This document shows positions 36,401 through 47,889 of a stretch of DNA of 64,000 nucleotides, piece after piece. The stretch's first letter is position 1. Every line of letters starts with the position of its first letter. Below the pieces are notes generated by a model. The model did no database searches. It was not told where the DNA came from and saw nothing but the letters and a program-made list of their open reading frames with translations. Source of the stretch: Mesorhizobium sp. B2-4-15 (GTDB lineage: Bacteria; Pseudomonadota; Alphaproteobacteria; Rhizobiales; Rhizobiaceae). The stretch spans positions 1 to 64,000 of the forward strand of contig NZ_VFUZ01000020.1 of NCBI RefSeq assembly GCF_006658505.1, read 5' to 3'. The position numbers were made by a program, and so were the translations under genes.

Positions 36401-36569
36401 TGTGACTAAGTTTACATTGCGGCGCAAAATGAGCCAGAAAAATCGGGAAGCTTAGCCGGATATAAGGGAAAATCTGTATTGTGTTTGACACGAACGCGCT
36501 GTAAATTTGTCAACACTGTAAAAGGCGGCAGGCTGAGAACTTCGCGGCTATCGTGTAAATTTATGTCAA
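36401..36569. promoter_or_regulatory. Repeated TGTAAA-type motifs between aceA and its regulator
   Basis: Three related sites lie in the gap: TGTAAACTTAGTCAC on the minus strand (36402-36416), TGTAAATTTGTCAA (36500-36513) and TGTAAATTTATGTCAA (36554-36569). An extra TGTAAA lies at 36517-36522, and GTGTTTGACAC (36481-36491) is a small palindrome. Placement on both sides fits one regulator, most simply the divergent ScfR/RamB-type protein, acting on aceA and itself. Confidence 0.6.
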
Positions 36570-36578
36570 GGGCATGTG

Positions 36579-38024
36579 ATGGCTGACCAGAAGATTTTCG
36601 CCGGACCGCGCATCCGCCGTATCCGCAACGCCAAGGGCCTGACCCAGACGGCGATGGCCGAGGGGCTCGGCATCTCGCCCTCCTATCTCAACCTGATCGA
36701 GCGCAACCAGCGGCCGCTGACGGTGCAGCTTATCCTCAAGCTGGCGTCCGTCTACAAGGTCGACCCACACGAGCTGCAGGGCGAGGCAAGGGGATCGGTC
36801 GCGGCCTTGAAGGAGGTCTTCACCGATCCGCTGCTGGTCGGCGAGTTGCCTGGAGACCAGGAACTGATCGAGCTTGCGGAGGCGGCGCCCAACGCCTCGG
36901 CCGCGGTGATAAAACTATTCCGTGCCTATCGCGAGCAGGCCGAGCGGCTGTCCGACCTCAACGAGCTTCTGGCGCGGGAGGGGCGGGCGACGGCGCTTTC
37001 CGGCGCCCGCTTGCCGATCGACGAGGTGCATGAGACCTTCGAGCGGCGACCGAACCATTTCGCCGGGCTCGAGGAGGAGGCCGAGGCGTTCACCGCGGTG
37101 CTCGATCCCGGTGACGACCTGTTCGGTGCGCTCAAGGCCTGGCTGAAGCGCGAATACGGCATCGTGGTCAAGGTGCTGCCGGTCGCCACCATGCCCAACT
37201 GGCGCCGCCGCTATGATCGCCATTCGCAACGCCTGTTCCTGTCCGAGCGGCTGTCACCGTTCGACCAGTTGCGGGAAGTAGCGACGGAGGCCTGCCTGAT
37301 CCGCATGACGGTCGCGGTCGCCGGCGAAATCCAGGCGCTCAAACTGACCACGGACGAAGCCCGCAGGCTCGCCCGTTTCGAGCTCGGCCGTTATGCCGCG
37401 CATGCGTTGATGATGCCCTACCAGGCCTTTCACGCGGCCGCCATTCGCGCTCGCTATGACATCGACGTCCTGCGCTCGCGTTTTGGCGTCTCCTTCGAAC
37501 AGGCGGCGAACCGGCTCACCATGCTGCAGCGGCAAGGCACGCCAGGCGTGCCGTTCTTCATGCTTGAGGTCGACAATGCCGGGAACCGCTTTCGTAGAGC
37601 CGGCAGCCAGGGCTTTCCGCACAGCCGCTTCGGCGGCGGCTGCCCCAAGCTGCCCGTGCATGCCGCCTTCACCCAGCCGGGCCAGGTCTTCGTCGAGGCG
37701 GTGGAAATGCCTGACGGCGCCGAGTTTCTGTGCATTGCCCGCACGCTGGAAGGCCCGCAGGGCGCGTTCTCCGAGCGTCCGCGCCGCACCGCTCTGCTGC
37801 TCGGTTGCGACATCGGCTTTCGCGACGACATCGTCTATGGCGCGGCACTGCCCGGCTCGGCTGCCGGGAAGTCGGGCCCAGGCACTGTCGTGGCGACGCC
37901 TGTCGGGCCCGCCTGCCGGCTCTGCGAACGCGTCGGCTGTCTGGCGCGTGCCGAACCGCCGGTGACACGTCCGCTCGGCCTCGACGAGATGGTGACCGGC
38001 CTGAGTGCCTTCGACTTCCAGTAA
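36579..38024 (+). CDS. ScfR/RamB-type XRE regulator
   Basis: The 481-residue protein has an N-terminal Cro/XRE helix-turn-helix (RIRRIRNAKGLTQTAMAEGLGISPSYLNLIE), a central IrrE-like/DUF955 region with degenerate metalloprotease sequence and a C-terminal DUF2083-type domain (CRLCERVGCLAR). Family members such as RamB of Corynebacterium control acetate and glyoxylate genes. Here it is divergent from aceA. The ATG at 36579 is preferred over the GTG three bases upstream, with an AAGGG ribosome site. A short-chain acyl-CoA or similar effector is inferred from the family. Confidence 0.88.
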   Translation: MADQKIFAGPRIRRIRNAKGLTQTAMAEGLGISPSYLNLIERNQRPLTVQLILKLASVYKVDPHELQGEARGSVAALKEVFTDPLLVGELPGDQELIELAEAAPNASAAVIKLFRAYREQAERLSDLNELLAREGRATALSGARLPIDEVHETFERRPNHFAGLEEEAEAFTAVLDPGDDLFGALKAWLKREYGIVVKVLPVATMPNWRRRYDRHSQRLFLSERLSPFDQLREVATEACLIRMTVAVAGEIQALKLTTDEARRLARFELGRYAAHALMMPYQAFHAAAIRARYDIDVLRSRFGVSFEQAANRLTMLQRQGTPGVPFFMLEVDNAGNRFRRAGSQGFPHSRFGGGCPKLPVHAAFTQPGQVFVEAVEMPDGAEFLCIARTLEGPQGAFSERPRRTALLLGCDIGFRDDIVYGAALPGSAAGKSGPGTVVATPVGPACRLCERVGCLARAEPPVTRPLGLDEMVTGLSAFDFQ

Positions 38025-38179
38025 CGCGGTGGATTCCGATAGAGCGGTCGTGAGGTGCCACAATCGTCCCCGGGCTCTGGATCACGCCCGGCCCGCGCGT
38101 TTGCGTTACGCGAACGGAGTACATTTTGGTCGTCCCCTGGCGCATCGTCCCGTCCACAAAAACTCGACAGTCGCGGCCC

Positions 38180-39133
38180 ATGACAGACGCAGCATCATCA
38201 CGGAGCCTTGTTGCATCGACCGCCTCGCGGCGCGAGGAGCGCATCGGCTTCCTGCTGGTGTTCCTGTCGGCGCTGATGTGGAGTTTCGGCGGCACAATCG
38301 CCCGCTTCATCACTGCCGGCGATACCTGGACGGTGGTGTTCTGGCGCTCCGTGTGGGCCGCCGCCTTCCTGCTCTGCTTCATGGTCTGGCGTGACGGTTG
38401 GCGCGGCATGCTGAAATCATTCCGCGACATGGGCCTGCCCGGCCTTGCGGTCGGGTTCTGCTTCGCCATCGCGTCGACCGCCTTCGTCGTGGCTCTCGCC
38501 TATACCACCGTCGCCAACATCCTTTTGATGCAGGCCGGCGTGCCGCTTCTGGCGGCGCTGTTTGCCTGGGCTCTGTTTCGCGAACGGGTTGGTGTCGTGA
38601 CCTGGGTGGCGATCGCCGCCGTTATCGCCGGCGTCGCCATCATGGTGTCGGAATCGCTCGATGGCGCGGTATCGCCCATAGGCGACGGGCTGGCGTTGCT
38701 GATCGCATTCATGTTCTCGATCGCCACAGTCATCACCCGGCGGTTCTCCAGTGTGCGCATGACGCCGGCGACCTGTCTCGGCACGATTCTGGCCGCGGGC
38801 TTTGCCGCCTCACAGGCCTCGACCTTCTCGGTCTCGCCCGGTGACATGGGTTTTCTGTTCGCCTTCGGCGTGGTCAATCTCGGCATTGGCCTCGCCTTCT
38901 TCGCCACCGGCGCTCGGCTGATCCCGGCGGCAATCGCGGCACTGCTCGGCACATTCGAGCCTATTCTTGGGCCGATATGGGTATGGCTCATCCATTCCGA
39001 AGTGCCGTCCGGACGTACCATCATCGGCGGTGCGGTGGTGGTCACGGCACTGCTTGTCCATATCGGGCTTGAATTCAAGCGCCAGGCACGGCCGCAACGG
39101 GCAGGGGTTACCGGAGTGCCGTCGCCTAATTGA
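38180..39133 (+). CDS. EamA family DMT-superfamily transporter
   Basis: The 317-residue protein has ten membrane helices in two EamA repeats; typical phrases include SALMWSFGGTIARFI, the LYTTVAN-like region ALAYTTVANILLMQAG and LLGTFEPILGPIWVWL near the end. The start MTDAASSRS was taken because upstream sequence (from 38126) is not hydrophobic or conserved-looking. It exports or imports a small metabolite that cannot be deduced. It is about 155 bp after the ScfR-type gene and probably independent of it. Confidence 0.88.
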   Translation: MTDAASSRSLVASTASRREERIGFLLVFLSALMWSFGGTIARFITAGDTWTVVFWRSVWAAAFLLCFMVWRDGWRGMLKSFRDMGLPGLAVGFCFAIASTAFVVALAYTTVANILLMQAGVPLLAALFAWALFRERVGVVTWVAIAAVIAGVAIMVSESLDGAVSPIGDGLALLIAFMFSIATVITRRFSSVRMTPATCLGTILAAGFAASQASTFSVSPGDMGFLFAFGVVNLGIGLAFFATGARLIPAAIAALLGTFEPILGPIWVWLIHSEVPSGRTIIGGAVVVTALLVHIGLEFKRQARPQRAGVTGVPSPN

Positions 39134-39458
39134 TGCCGGCACCGATGCTTTGCCATTGACAACGTTGCTGCCGCCCGGGCAGGCTGTGAACACGGCAACA
39201 ACAAGACAGGCGTATCTTGCCAAGTCTCCCCGGCAACCCGATCGAGACCGGACCATATTTCTGTATTTCTGTCCGCGCGGTGGCGAAAGCTTCTGACGGC
39301 GCCGTGATTCCCTCCAGTCCGAGACGATTCCTGGGCTGCGTCGGGCGCGCCGATTGGCGCTTGTTGTCCCCTGGAAAGCTCAATAGTCTGAAGCAAATGC
39401 CCGGCCGCGCGCACGCCGCGACGAGTCGGCGATGGAACACTCACCAAAGGAGAATAGC
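39134..39458. other. 325-bp gap before potF
   Basis: No gene is supported here. An imperfect hairpin (GTTGCTGCC near 39162 with GGCAACAAC near 39195) follows the EamA stop and may end that transcript. TATTTCTG occurs twice in tandem at about 39256-39272. The start of potF has a clear GGAG ribosome site but no promoter could be called with confidence. Confidence 0.5.
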
Positions 39459-40556
39459 ATGATCCGCAAAGCGCTATGGCTTTCGGCGACCTCGGTATTT
39501 CTGGCGCTTTTGACGCCCGCGGGGCACGCCGAGGACCGCGTCGTCAATGTCTTCAACTGGTCCGACTATATCGACCCGACGATCATCGACGACTTCACCA
39601 AGAAGACCGGCATCAAGGTCGTCTACGACACGTTCGATTCCAACGAGATACTGGAAACCAAACTGCTTGCCGGCGGCAGCGGTTATGACGTCGTCGTGCC
39701 GAGCGGCAATTTCCTTGCCCGCCAGATCCAGGCCGGCGTGTTCCAGAAGCTCGACAAGTCGAAACTGCCGAACCTCTCCAATATGTGGGACACGGTTTCG
39801 GAACGGACCGCCAAATACGATCCGGGCAACGAGTATTCGATCAACTATATGTGGGGCACGGTCGGCATCGGCTACAACATCAAGAAGGTGCAGGCGGCAC
39901 TTGGCACCGACAAGATCGACAGCTGGGATGTGTTCTTCAATCCCGAGAGCTTGGCCAAGCTGAAGGACTGCGGTGTCTACGTGCTGGATTCGCCGGCCGA
40001 CATCATTCCGGCGGCGCTGAAATATGTCGGCCTCGACCCGAACAGCACCTCGCCCGATGACATCGCCAAGGCCGAGGACGCCTTGATGAAGGTCCGCCCC
40101 TTTATCAGGAAATTCCACTCGTCCGAGTACATCAATGCCTTGGCCAATGGCGACATTTGCCTGGCCATCGGCTGGTCCGGCGACGTCTTCCAGGCGCGCA
40201 ACCGCGCCAACGATGCCAAGCAGGGCGTGGAGATCGGCTATTCCGTGCCGAAGGAAGGCGCCCAGATGTGGTTCGACCAGATGGCGATCCCGGCCGATGC
40301 GCCGCATGTCGCCGAGGCGCATGAATTCCTCAACTACATGATGACGCCGGACGTGATCGCCAAATCGTCGAACGCCGTGCTCTACGCCAACGGCAACAAG
40401 GCGTCGCAGCAATTCGTCGACAAGGCGCTGCTGAGCGACCCGGCCGTCTATCCGGACGACGCGACGTTGCAGAAGCTCTATACCGTCTCGCCATACGATC
40501 CCAAGACCCAGCGCGTCATCACGCGTACCTGGACCAAGATCGTCACCGGCCAGTAA
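39459..40556 (+). CDS. potF: Putrescine/spermidine ABC transporter substrate-binding protein
   Basis: PotF binds putrescine in the periplasm for PotGHI. The 365-residue protein has a signal peptide (residues about 1-24, ending HAED), the polyamine-site phrase VFNWSDYIDPTIIDDF, TKLLAGGSGYDVVVPSG, NYMWGTVGIGYN and IGWSGDVFQARN. The ATG at 39459, after a GGAG site, was chosen over the upstream one at 39432. It is the first gene of potFGHI, and a hairpin after its stop probably lowers expression of the downstream genes. Confidence 0.93.
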   Translation: MIRKALWLSATSVFLALLTPAGHAEDRVVNVFNWSDYIDPTIIDDFTKKTGIKVVYDTFDSNEILETKLLAGGSGYDVVVPSGNFLARQIQAGVFQKLDKSKLPNLSNMWDTVSERTAKYDPGNEYSINYMWGTVGIGYNIKKVQAALGTDKIDSWDVFFNPESLAKLKDCGVYVLDSPADIIPAALKYVGLDPNSTSPDDIAKAEDALMKVRPFIRKFHSSEYINALANGDICLAIGWSGDVFQARNRANDAKQGVEIGYSVPKEGAQMWFDQMAIPADAPHVAEAHEFLNYMMTPDVIAKSSNAVLYANGNKASQQFVDKALLSDPAVYPDDATLQKLYTVSPYDPKTQRVITRTWTKIVTGQ

Positions 40557-40567
40557 GTCATGGGATA

Positions 40568-40605
40568 CGGCCCCGGCAGCCAACTGCCGGGGCCGCCTTT
40601 CCTTT
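40568..40605 (+). terminator. Strong hairpin between potF and potG
   Basis: CGGCCCCGGCAG (40568-40579), loop CCAA and CTGCCGGGGCCG (40584-40595) form a perfect 12-bp stem, followed by CCTTTCCTTT. It can act as a partial terminator or 3' mRNA stabiliser, giving more potF than potGHI product, which is normal for binding-protein operons. Confidence 0.85.
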
Positions 40606-40632
40606 GGGGAATTTTGAAGCACGGAGTTGGAA

Positions 40633-41772
40633 ATGAAATCGCTTGGCAGCATCCGCAGGGATTTCGCGCCATGGAACGACCCGAGCGCCAAGCCATACAT
40701 CCAGTTCGACAACGTCACCAAGAAGTTCGGTGACTTCACCGCCGTCAACAATTTGTCACTGACCATTTTCGAGCGCGAATTTTTCGCCCTGCTCGGCGCG
40801 TCGGGTTGCGGAAAGTCGACGTTGCTCAGGATGCTTGCCGGTTTCGAGGAACCCTCGGCCGGCCGCATCCTGCTCGATGGTCAGGATCTGCGCGGCATTC
40901 CGCCCTATCGCCGACCGGTCAACATGATGTTCCAGTCCTATGCCCTGTTCCCGCACATGACGGTGGAGAACAACATTGCCTTTGGCCTGAAGCAGGAGGG
41001 CATGCCGAAGGCCGATATCGAAAAGCGCGTCGCCGAGATGCTGAAGCTGGTCAAGCTCGAGCAGTTCGCCAAGCGCAAGCCGCACCAGCTCTCCGGTGGC
41101 CAGCGCCAGCGCGTCGCGCTCGCCCGCTCGGTCGCCAAGCGGCCGAAGGTGCTGCTGCTCGACGAGCCGCTCGGCGCTCTCGACAAGAAGTTGCGCGAGG
41201 AAACCCAGTTCGAACTGATGGACTTGCAGCAGGAGCTTGGCCTGACCTTCGTCGTCGTCACCCACGACCAGGAAGAAGCGATGACCATGGCCGACCGCAT
41301 CGCCATCATGGACAAGGGCGAAGTGATGCAGGTCGCGACGCCGGCGGAGGTTTACGAGGCCCCGACGTCGCGCTTCGTGGCGCATTTCGTTGGCAACGTG
41401 AACATGTTCGAAGGCAAGGTTGCCGAGCGGACCGACAAGACAACACGCATCACCGGCACGACCGGAGCCCAGATCGTCGTCGAGAATGGCGCCGCCGCCG
41501 CGACAGGCGCCGACATCATCTTCGCCATCAGACCTGAGAAGATCAGGGTGTCGTCGAAGAAGCCGGCCGACGCCCTCAACGCATTGGAGGGCGAAGTCTA
41601 CGACATCGCCTATCTCGGCGACATGACCGTCTATCACGTCAGGCTGGATGACGGGCAGCTCGTGCGGGCAAGCGCCTTGAACGCGGCGCGCGTGAGCGAG
41701 GATCCGCTGACCTGGAACGACCGCGCCTGGGTGTCCTTCCGGCCCGACGCCGGCGTCGTCCTGACACGGTAG
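40633..41772 (+). CDS. potG: Polyamine ABC transporter ATP-binding protein
   Basis: The 379-residue ATPase has Walker A GASGCGKST, the LSGGQRQRVALARS signature, Walker B VLLLDEPLGALD and a switch His in VVTHDQEEAMTMADR. A C-terminal TOBE-like domain begins near residue 285. It powers polyamine import with PotH and PotI at the inner membrane. A TTG two codons earlier is possible, but the ATG with the GGAG site is preferred. Confidence 0.95.
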   Translation: MKSLGSIRRDFAPWNDPSAKPYIQFDNVTKKFGDFTAVNNLSLTIFEREFFALLGASGCGKSTLLRMLAGFEEPSAGRILLDGQDLRGIPPYRRPVNMMFQSYALFPHMTVENNIAFGLKQEGMPKADIEKRVAEMLKLVKLEQFAKRKPHQLSGGQRQRVALARSVAKRPKVLLLDEPLGALDKKLREETQFELMDLQQELGLTFVVVTHDQEEAMTMADRIAIMDKGEVMQVATPAEVYEAPTSRFVAHFVGNVNMFEGKVAERTDKTTRITGTTGAQIVVENGAAAATGADIIFAIRPEKIRVSSKKPADALNALEGEVYDIAYLGDMTVYHVRLDDGQLVRASALNAARVSEDPLTWNDRAWVSFRPDAGVVLTR

Positions 41773-41780
41773 GGGCTGAT

Positions 41781-42749
41781 ATGTCCAACATCGCTGTCAC
41801 CAACGCCGCCACGCCATCCGCCGCCGGCCAGCCTTTCGGGGCACGGCTGGCCGCCGGTTTCGTCAACCGGCTCGTCATCATCGTCCCCTATCTCTGGCTG
41901 CTGTTCTTCTTCCTCATCCCCTTCGTCATCGTCTTCAAGATTTCGCTGTCGCAGACGGCGATCGCCATGCCGCCCTACACGCCCGTGCTCGACTTCAGCG
42001 ACGGCGTTTCCGGCTTCTTCGCCGGGTTCCGTGACCTGAACTTCGACAATTATGTCTGGCTGACGCAGGACGCGCTCTATTTCAAGGCCTATGTCACCAG
42101 CCTGATCATCGCCGCCATTTCGACCGTGCTGACGCTGCTGGTCGGCTATCCCATCGCCTACGGCATGGCGCGTGCGCCGGCCACCATCCGCCCGACATTG
42201 CTGATGCTGGTCATCCTGCCGTTCTGGACGTCGTTCCTGATCCGCGTCTACGCCTGGATCGGCATCCTGAAGCCCGAAGGCCTGCTCAACCAGCTGCTCT
42301 TGTCCCTGCACATCATCAACCAGCCGCTGGTGATCCTCAACACTTACACGGCGATCTTCATCGGCATCGTCTATTCCTATCTGCCGTTCATGGTGCTGCC
42401 GCTCTATTCGTCGCTGGAAAAGATGGACTATTCGCTGATCGAGGCGGCCAAGGATCTCGGCTGCCCGCCGACATCAGCCTTCTGGAAGATCACCTTCCCG
42501 CTTTCATTGCCGGGCGTCATCGCCGGCTGCCTGCTGGTGTTCATCCCCGCTGTCGGCGAGTTCGTCATTCCCGACCTGCTTGGCGGGTCGCAGACGCTGA
42601 TGATCGGCAAGACCTTGTGGAACGAGTTCTTCGCCAACCGTGACTGGCCGGTATCTTCGGCCGTCGCCGTCATTCTGCTGTTGCTGCTGACCGTGCCGAT
42701 CATGCTTTTCCAACGAGCGCAGGCGCGTGCCCAGGAGCAGGATAAATGA
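41781..42749 (+). CDS. potH: Polyamine ABC transporter permease
   Basis: This 322-residue permease has six membrane helices and the binding-protein-dependent permease loop (EAAKDLGCPPTSAFWKITFPLSLPG) that docks with PotG. It forms the channel with PotI. It starts nine bases after potG and its stop overlaps the potI ATG by four bases. Confidence 0.94.
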   Translation: MSNIAVTNAATPSAAGQPFGARLAAGFVNRLVIIVPYLWLLFFFLIPFVIVFKISLSQTAIAMPPYTPVLDFSDGVSGFFAGFRDLNFDNYVWLTQDALYFKAYVTSLIIAAISTVLTLLVGYPIAYGMARAPATIRPTLLMLVILPFWTSFLIRVYAWIGILKPEGLLNQLLLSLHIINQPLVILNTYTAIFIGIVYSYLPFMVLPLYSSLEKMDYSLIEAAKDLGCPPTSAFWKITFPLSLPGVIAGCLLVFIPAVGEFVIPDLLGGSQTLMIGKTLWNEFFANRDWPVSSAVAVILLLLLTVPIMLFQRAQARAQEQDK

Positions 42750-43564
42750 ACGCCACCTGGAGCCGCTTCAACGTCACCTCGATCGTGCTTGGCTTTGCCT
42801 TCCTGTACCTGCCGATCGTGCTGCTCATCGTCTTCTCCTTCAACGAATCCAAGCTCGTCACCGTCTGGGGCGGCTTCTCGACCAAATGGTACGTGTCGCT
42901 GTTCCACAATCAGGGCCTGATGGATGCCACCTGGGTCACGGCGCGCGTCGGTGTCATTTCGGCGACGGTGGCGACCGTGCTCGGCACGCTGGCGGCACTG
43001 ACCTTGACGCGCTACACGCGGTTCAGGGGCAGGGTACTGTTTTCCGGTATGGTCTTCGCGCCGCTCGTCATGCCGGAGGTGATCACCGGCCTGTCGCTGC
43101 TGCTGCTCTTCGTTGCCGTCGGTCTCGATCGCGGTTTCCTCACGGTGACGCTGGCCCACATCACGCTCACAATGTGCTTCGTGGCGGTCGTCGTGCAATC
43201 GCGCCTGGTTTCCTTCGACCGTTCGCTGGAGGAGGCGGCGATGGATCTCGGCGCCACGCCGGCGAAGACCTTCTTCCAGATCACGCTGCCGGTCATCATG
43301 CCCGCGATCGTCTCCGGCTGGATGCTGGCCTTTACGCTGTCGCTCGATGATCTGGTTATCGCCAGCTTCACCTCCGGGCCGGGCGCCACCACGCTGCCGA
43401 TGAAGATCTACAGCCAGGTCCGCCTCGGCGTGACGCCGGAGATCAATGCCGCCTGCACGATCCTGATCGCCGTCGTCGCGGTCGGCGTCATCATCGCCTC
43501 GATCGCCAACAAGCGGCGTGAGGTGCAGCGCCAGCTCGACGAGCGGGCCGCGCAGCGCGGGTGA
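42746..43564 (+). CDS. potI: Polyamine ABC transporter permease
   Basis: This 272-residue permease has about six membrane helices and the coupling loop EEAAMDLGATPAKTFFQITLPVIMP. Its ATG overlaps the potH stop (ATGA), so the two are coupled. It ends the potFGHI operon; a palindromic repeat (43642-43680) follows and may help terminate transcription. Confidence 0.94.
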   Translation: MNATWSRFNVTSIVLGFAFLYLPIVLLIVFSFNESKLVTVWGGFSTKWYVSLFHNQGLMDATWVTARVGVISATVATVLGTLAALTLTRYTRFRGRVLFSGMVFAPLVMPEVITGLSLLLLFVAVGLDRGFLTVTLAHITLTMCFVAVVVQSRLVSFDRSLEEAAMDLGATPAKTFFQITLPVIMPAIVSGWMLAFTLSLDDLVIASFTSGPGATTLPMKIYSQVRLGVTPEINAACTILIAVVAVGVIIASIANKRREVQRQLDERAAQRG

Positions 43565-43641
43565 GGGAGACGGAAGCCGAGGCTGGAGCCGTTCACCGTT
43601 TCATGGAAACAGCGAACCGCTCCGACTTTTTTGTTTTGACG

Positions 43642-43680
43642 CAATTCCAGGAAACCCGCTTCGCACGTTTCCTGGAATTG
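43642..43680. repeat. Palindromic repeat, family B, copy 2
   Basis: CAATTCCAGGAAAC (43642-43655) and GTTTCCTGGAATTG (43667-43680) form an exact 14-bp-arm palindrome of the same family as 34025-34070. It lies between the convergent potI and asmA-like genes and overlaps the start of neither. Confidence 0.8.
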
Positions 43681-43682
43681 TC

Positions 43683-45533
43683 CTATTCGCCAGAGACGCC
43701 ACGGCTTATCGGTGAAATGAACGGGGTGCTCCACGTTCCGCCGACGAAGAAGGACGACTGGTTCGGCCCCTGCTGGCCGTTCTTCTGCGCCGCCTGGTCA
43801 GGCTGGATGACGCCGCCGGACAACGCCAGCCCGCGCCCCGCATAGGAGGCGATGCCGGAAAGCCAGATCTTGTATTTCGCCGAATTGGCCTCGGCCTTGT
43901 CCAGCCTCGCCACGCCTCTCGAAATGGTTGCCTTCACTTCGGCGCCGTCGATCGGCAGCGTCCCGTCCGAGACGTCGTCCAGCGCGAAGAAGCCGCCCTG
44001 TTCGGTATGCTTGAGAAAGGCCGGCAGGTTGAATTTGCTGAGCGCGCCGGGGCCGAAGGTCGCCGTCACCGAGCCGTCGGCGTTTTCGAAGATGGAATCC
44101 CAGGTCCTGCCCGGTCCCTTGAGGATGACCGAAACGGTGCCCGTGCCGACCGGAACCAGCCGGGTCATCCCGGCCGCCGTGCCGAACGCGCCGCCATCGA
44201 CATCGGAAGCAAGCAGCCGGATCTCGACCTGGGTGCCTTCGGGCTTGCGGTCGAAACGAAGGCTGCTCTGGATGTTGCCGCCAAAGGCCGAGGCATCGGA
44301 AATGTCGAAGACGGAAAGACCATCCTTGACCTGGGCGGTGGCGGCCACATCGGCAAGCTGGATGCTGCCGGCTGTGGCATGTGCGGCCGAGAGCCTGAGA
44401 TCGAGGTTGACCCGGTCGGCAAAACTCGTGTCGGCATCACTAGGTCCAGCTCCGCTCGCCGGCCCCAGCGGCGTGAAGGCGGACAGGAATGATCTGAGAT
44501 CGAGCGTGTCGAAGGCGAGTGTGCCGGAGATCACCGGCTGTGCATCGCCAAGCGACAGGTCCAGCGCGCCCATACCGGGATTGTTGTCCAGCGCCAGCGC
44601 GGTATTTTCGAACTTGACGCGTCCGGCCGACGCCGTGACCTTGCTCGAAATGCTGACGGAGCCGATCGCCGCGCTTGGCGCGATGCCAGCCTGCGACCAT
44701 TCCAGCACGCGGCGCAGCGAGGGTGCTGCGAACTTCACCTGGCCGTCGAAATAGCCGTTCTCGGACATGCTGGCCATGCCGTCGAAGGAGAAGGTGGCGG
44801 GCGCGGCCTTGAAAGACAAGGTGAGCGGCGCCGTGCCGCCGGCAAACAGCACCAGCGGCTTCGGCGAAGCGGCATCCACGGTCACGCTTTCGCCGCGCCA
44901 GATCCCGGTTGCCGACAGTGTCGCGTTGCTGTTCATCGCCGCCCAGCTGGCCTGGCCATTAAGGCTGCTCAGGATTTCCACGTCCTTGCCGTTGACCGAA
45001 GCCACCATGCGCCCATCCCTGAACTCCACCGTGCCGAAGGCATCGGCCGGCAGCTTGTCGAGGTCAGGCTTGGCGGGGTTGGCATTGACGACGCCGCGGG
45101 CGGTGTCGATGGAGCGCGCGATGCGGCCGCCGGTCGGTGCTGTGGGCAGGAACAGGCCGTTTTCCGTGCGCTGGACCCGGATCGTCGGCCGCACCAGCCG
45201 CGCCGTGGAGAACGCCACATCGCCCTGCAACGCCGCCATGGCCGAGAGGTCGACCTCGACCCGTTCGGCCTCGACGACTGGCGGCGCATCGGTGTCCGTC
45301 CACTTTGACAGCGTCACATCGGTCAGGATCGCGCGGAATTTCGGCCAGACCTCGATGCGCGGTGAGCCGTCAATGGCAACCCGGAATCCACTCCAGGCGC
45401 TCATCTCCCAGGCGATGCGGTCGCGCACGATGCGCGTCGAGGCGATCAGCGGCAGGGCGGCGACCACCAGAGCGATGACGATCACGGCAGCGCCGATCGC
45501 CCATACTCCACGGCGGATCAAGGATGATGGCAT
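43683..45533 (-). CDS. AsmA family protein
   Basis: The 616-residue protein has a single N-terminal membrane helix (AIGAAVIVIALVVAALPLIA), followed by an AsmA-N domain starting VRDRIAWEMSAWSGFRVAI and a C-terminal AsmA-like repeat-rich beta region (LRSFLSAF, FDISDASAFGGNIQSSL and ALDDVSDGTLPIDGAEVKAT). AsmA-like proteins bridge the periplasm and are linked to lipid transport to the outer membrane. It is transcribed alone, convergent with potI. Confidence 0.88.
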   Translation of the reverse strand: MPSSLIRRGVWAIGAAVIVIALVVAALPLIASTRIVRDRIAWEMSAWSGFRVAIDGSPRIEVWPKFRAILTDVTLSKWTDTDAPPVVEAERVEVDLSAMAALQGDVAFSTARLVRPTIRVQRTENGLFLPTAPTGGRIARSIDTARGVVNANPAKPDLDKLPADAFGTVEFRDGRMVASVNGKDVEILSSLNGQASWAAMNSNATLSATGIWRGESVTVDAASPKPLVLFAGGTAPLTLSFKAAPATFSFDGMASMSENGYFDGQVKFAAPSLRRVLEWSQAGIAPSAAIGSVSISSKVTASAGRVKFENTALALDNNPGMGALDLSLGDAQPVISGTLAFDTLDLRSFLSAFTPLGPASGAGPSDADTSFADRVNLDLRLSAAHATAGSIQLADVAATAQVKDGLSVFDISDASAFGGNIQSSLRFDRKPEGTQVEIRLLASDVDGGAFGTAAGMTRLVPVGTGTVSVILKGPGRTWDSIFENADGSVTATFGPGALSKFNLPAFLKHTEQGGFFALDDVSDGTLPIDGAEVKATISRGVARLDKAEANSAKYKIWLSGIASYAGRGLALSGGVIQPDQAAQKNGQQGPNQSSFFVGGTWSTPFISPISRGVSGE

Positions 45534-45585
45534 ATCGCCCCGTATGCTTCCATTCCGATAAAATCATCCGACGGGTGTAACCCCT

Positions 45586-45655
45586 GTCGTCACCACGACT
45601 CCTGTCGTCACCACGACTCCCCGTCGTCACCACGACTTCCCGTCGTCACTACGAC
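45586..45655. repeat. Four tandem palindromic GTCGTCACCACGAC units
   Basis: GTCGTCACCACGAC occurs at 45586, 45604 and 45623, and with one change (GTCGTCACTACGAC) at 45642, at 18-19-bp spacing. Each unit is itself an inverted repeat (GTCGT-N4-ACGAC). They lie in the divergent gap between asmA-like and acetoacetyl-CoA synthetase, where they could bind a regulator or be a minisatellite. Confidence 0.9.
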
Positions 45656-45789
45656 TTAGGGCTGACGCATTTCAAGTCTTTATGGCCCGGCGATGGCATT
45701 TGCGCACACCTAGCGGTATCAGCCGAACAAAATCTTGCTCTGCTGCGCTGCGATATGCATAAGCGATGACGACCCTGGGAGGATCGATC

Positions 45790-47760
<1,971 letters not shown>

Positions 47761-47889
47761 GCCCAGCCGGCATGGTTAATGAAATATGGCGTGCGAATTT
47801 ACCTAGATTTCACGAGTGGTACACATTCGTAAATTTTCCGCGGCGCCGGTAAGGACTTGTTAAGGCCCGACGCCGATAGTCGCACGTAA

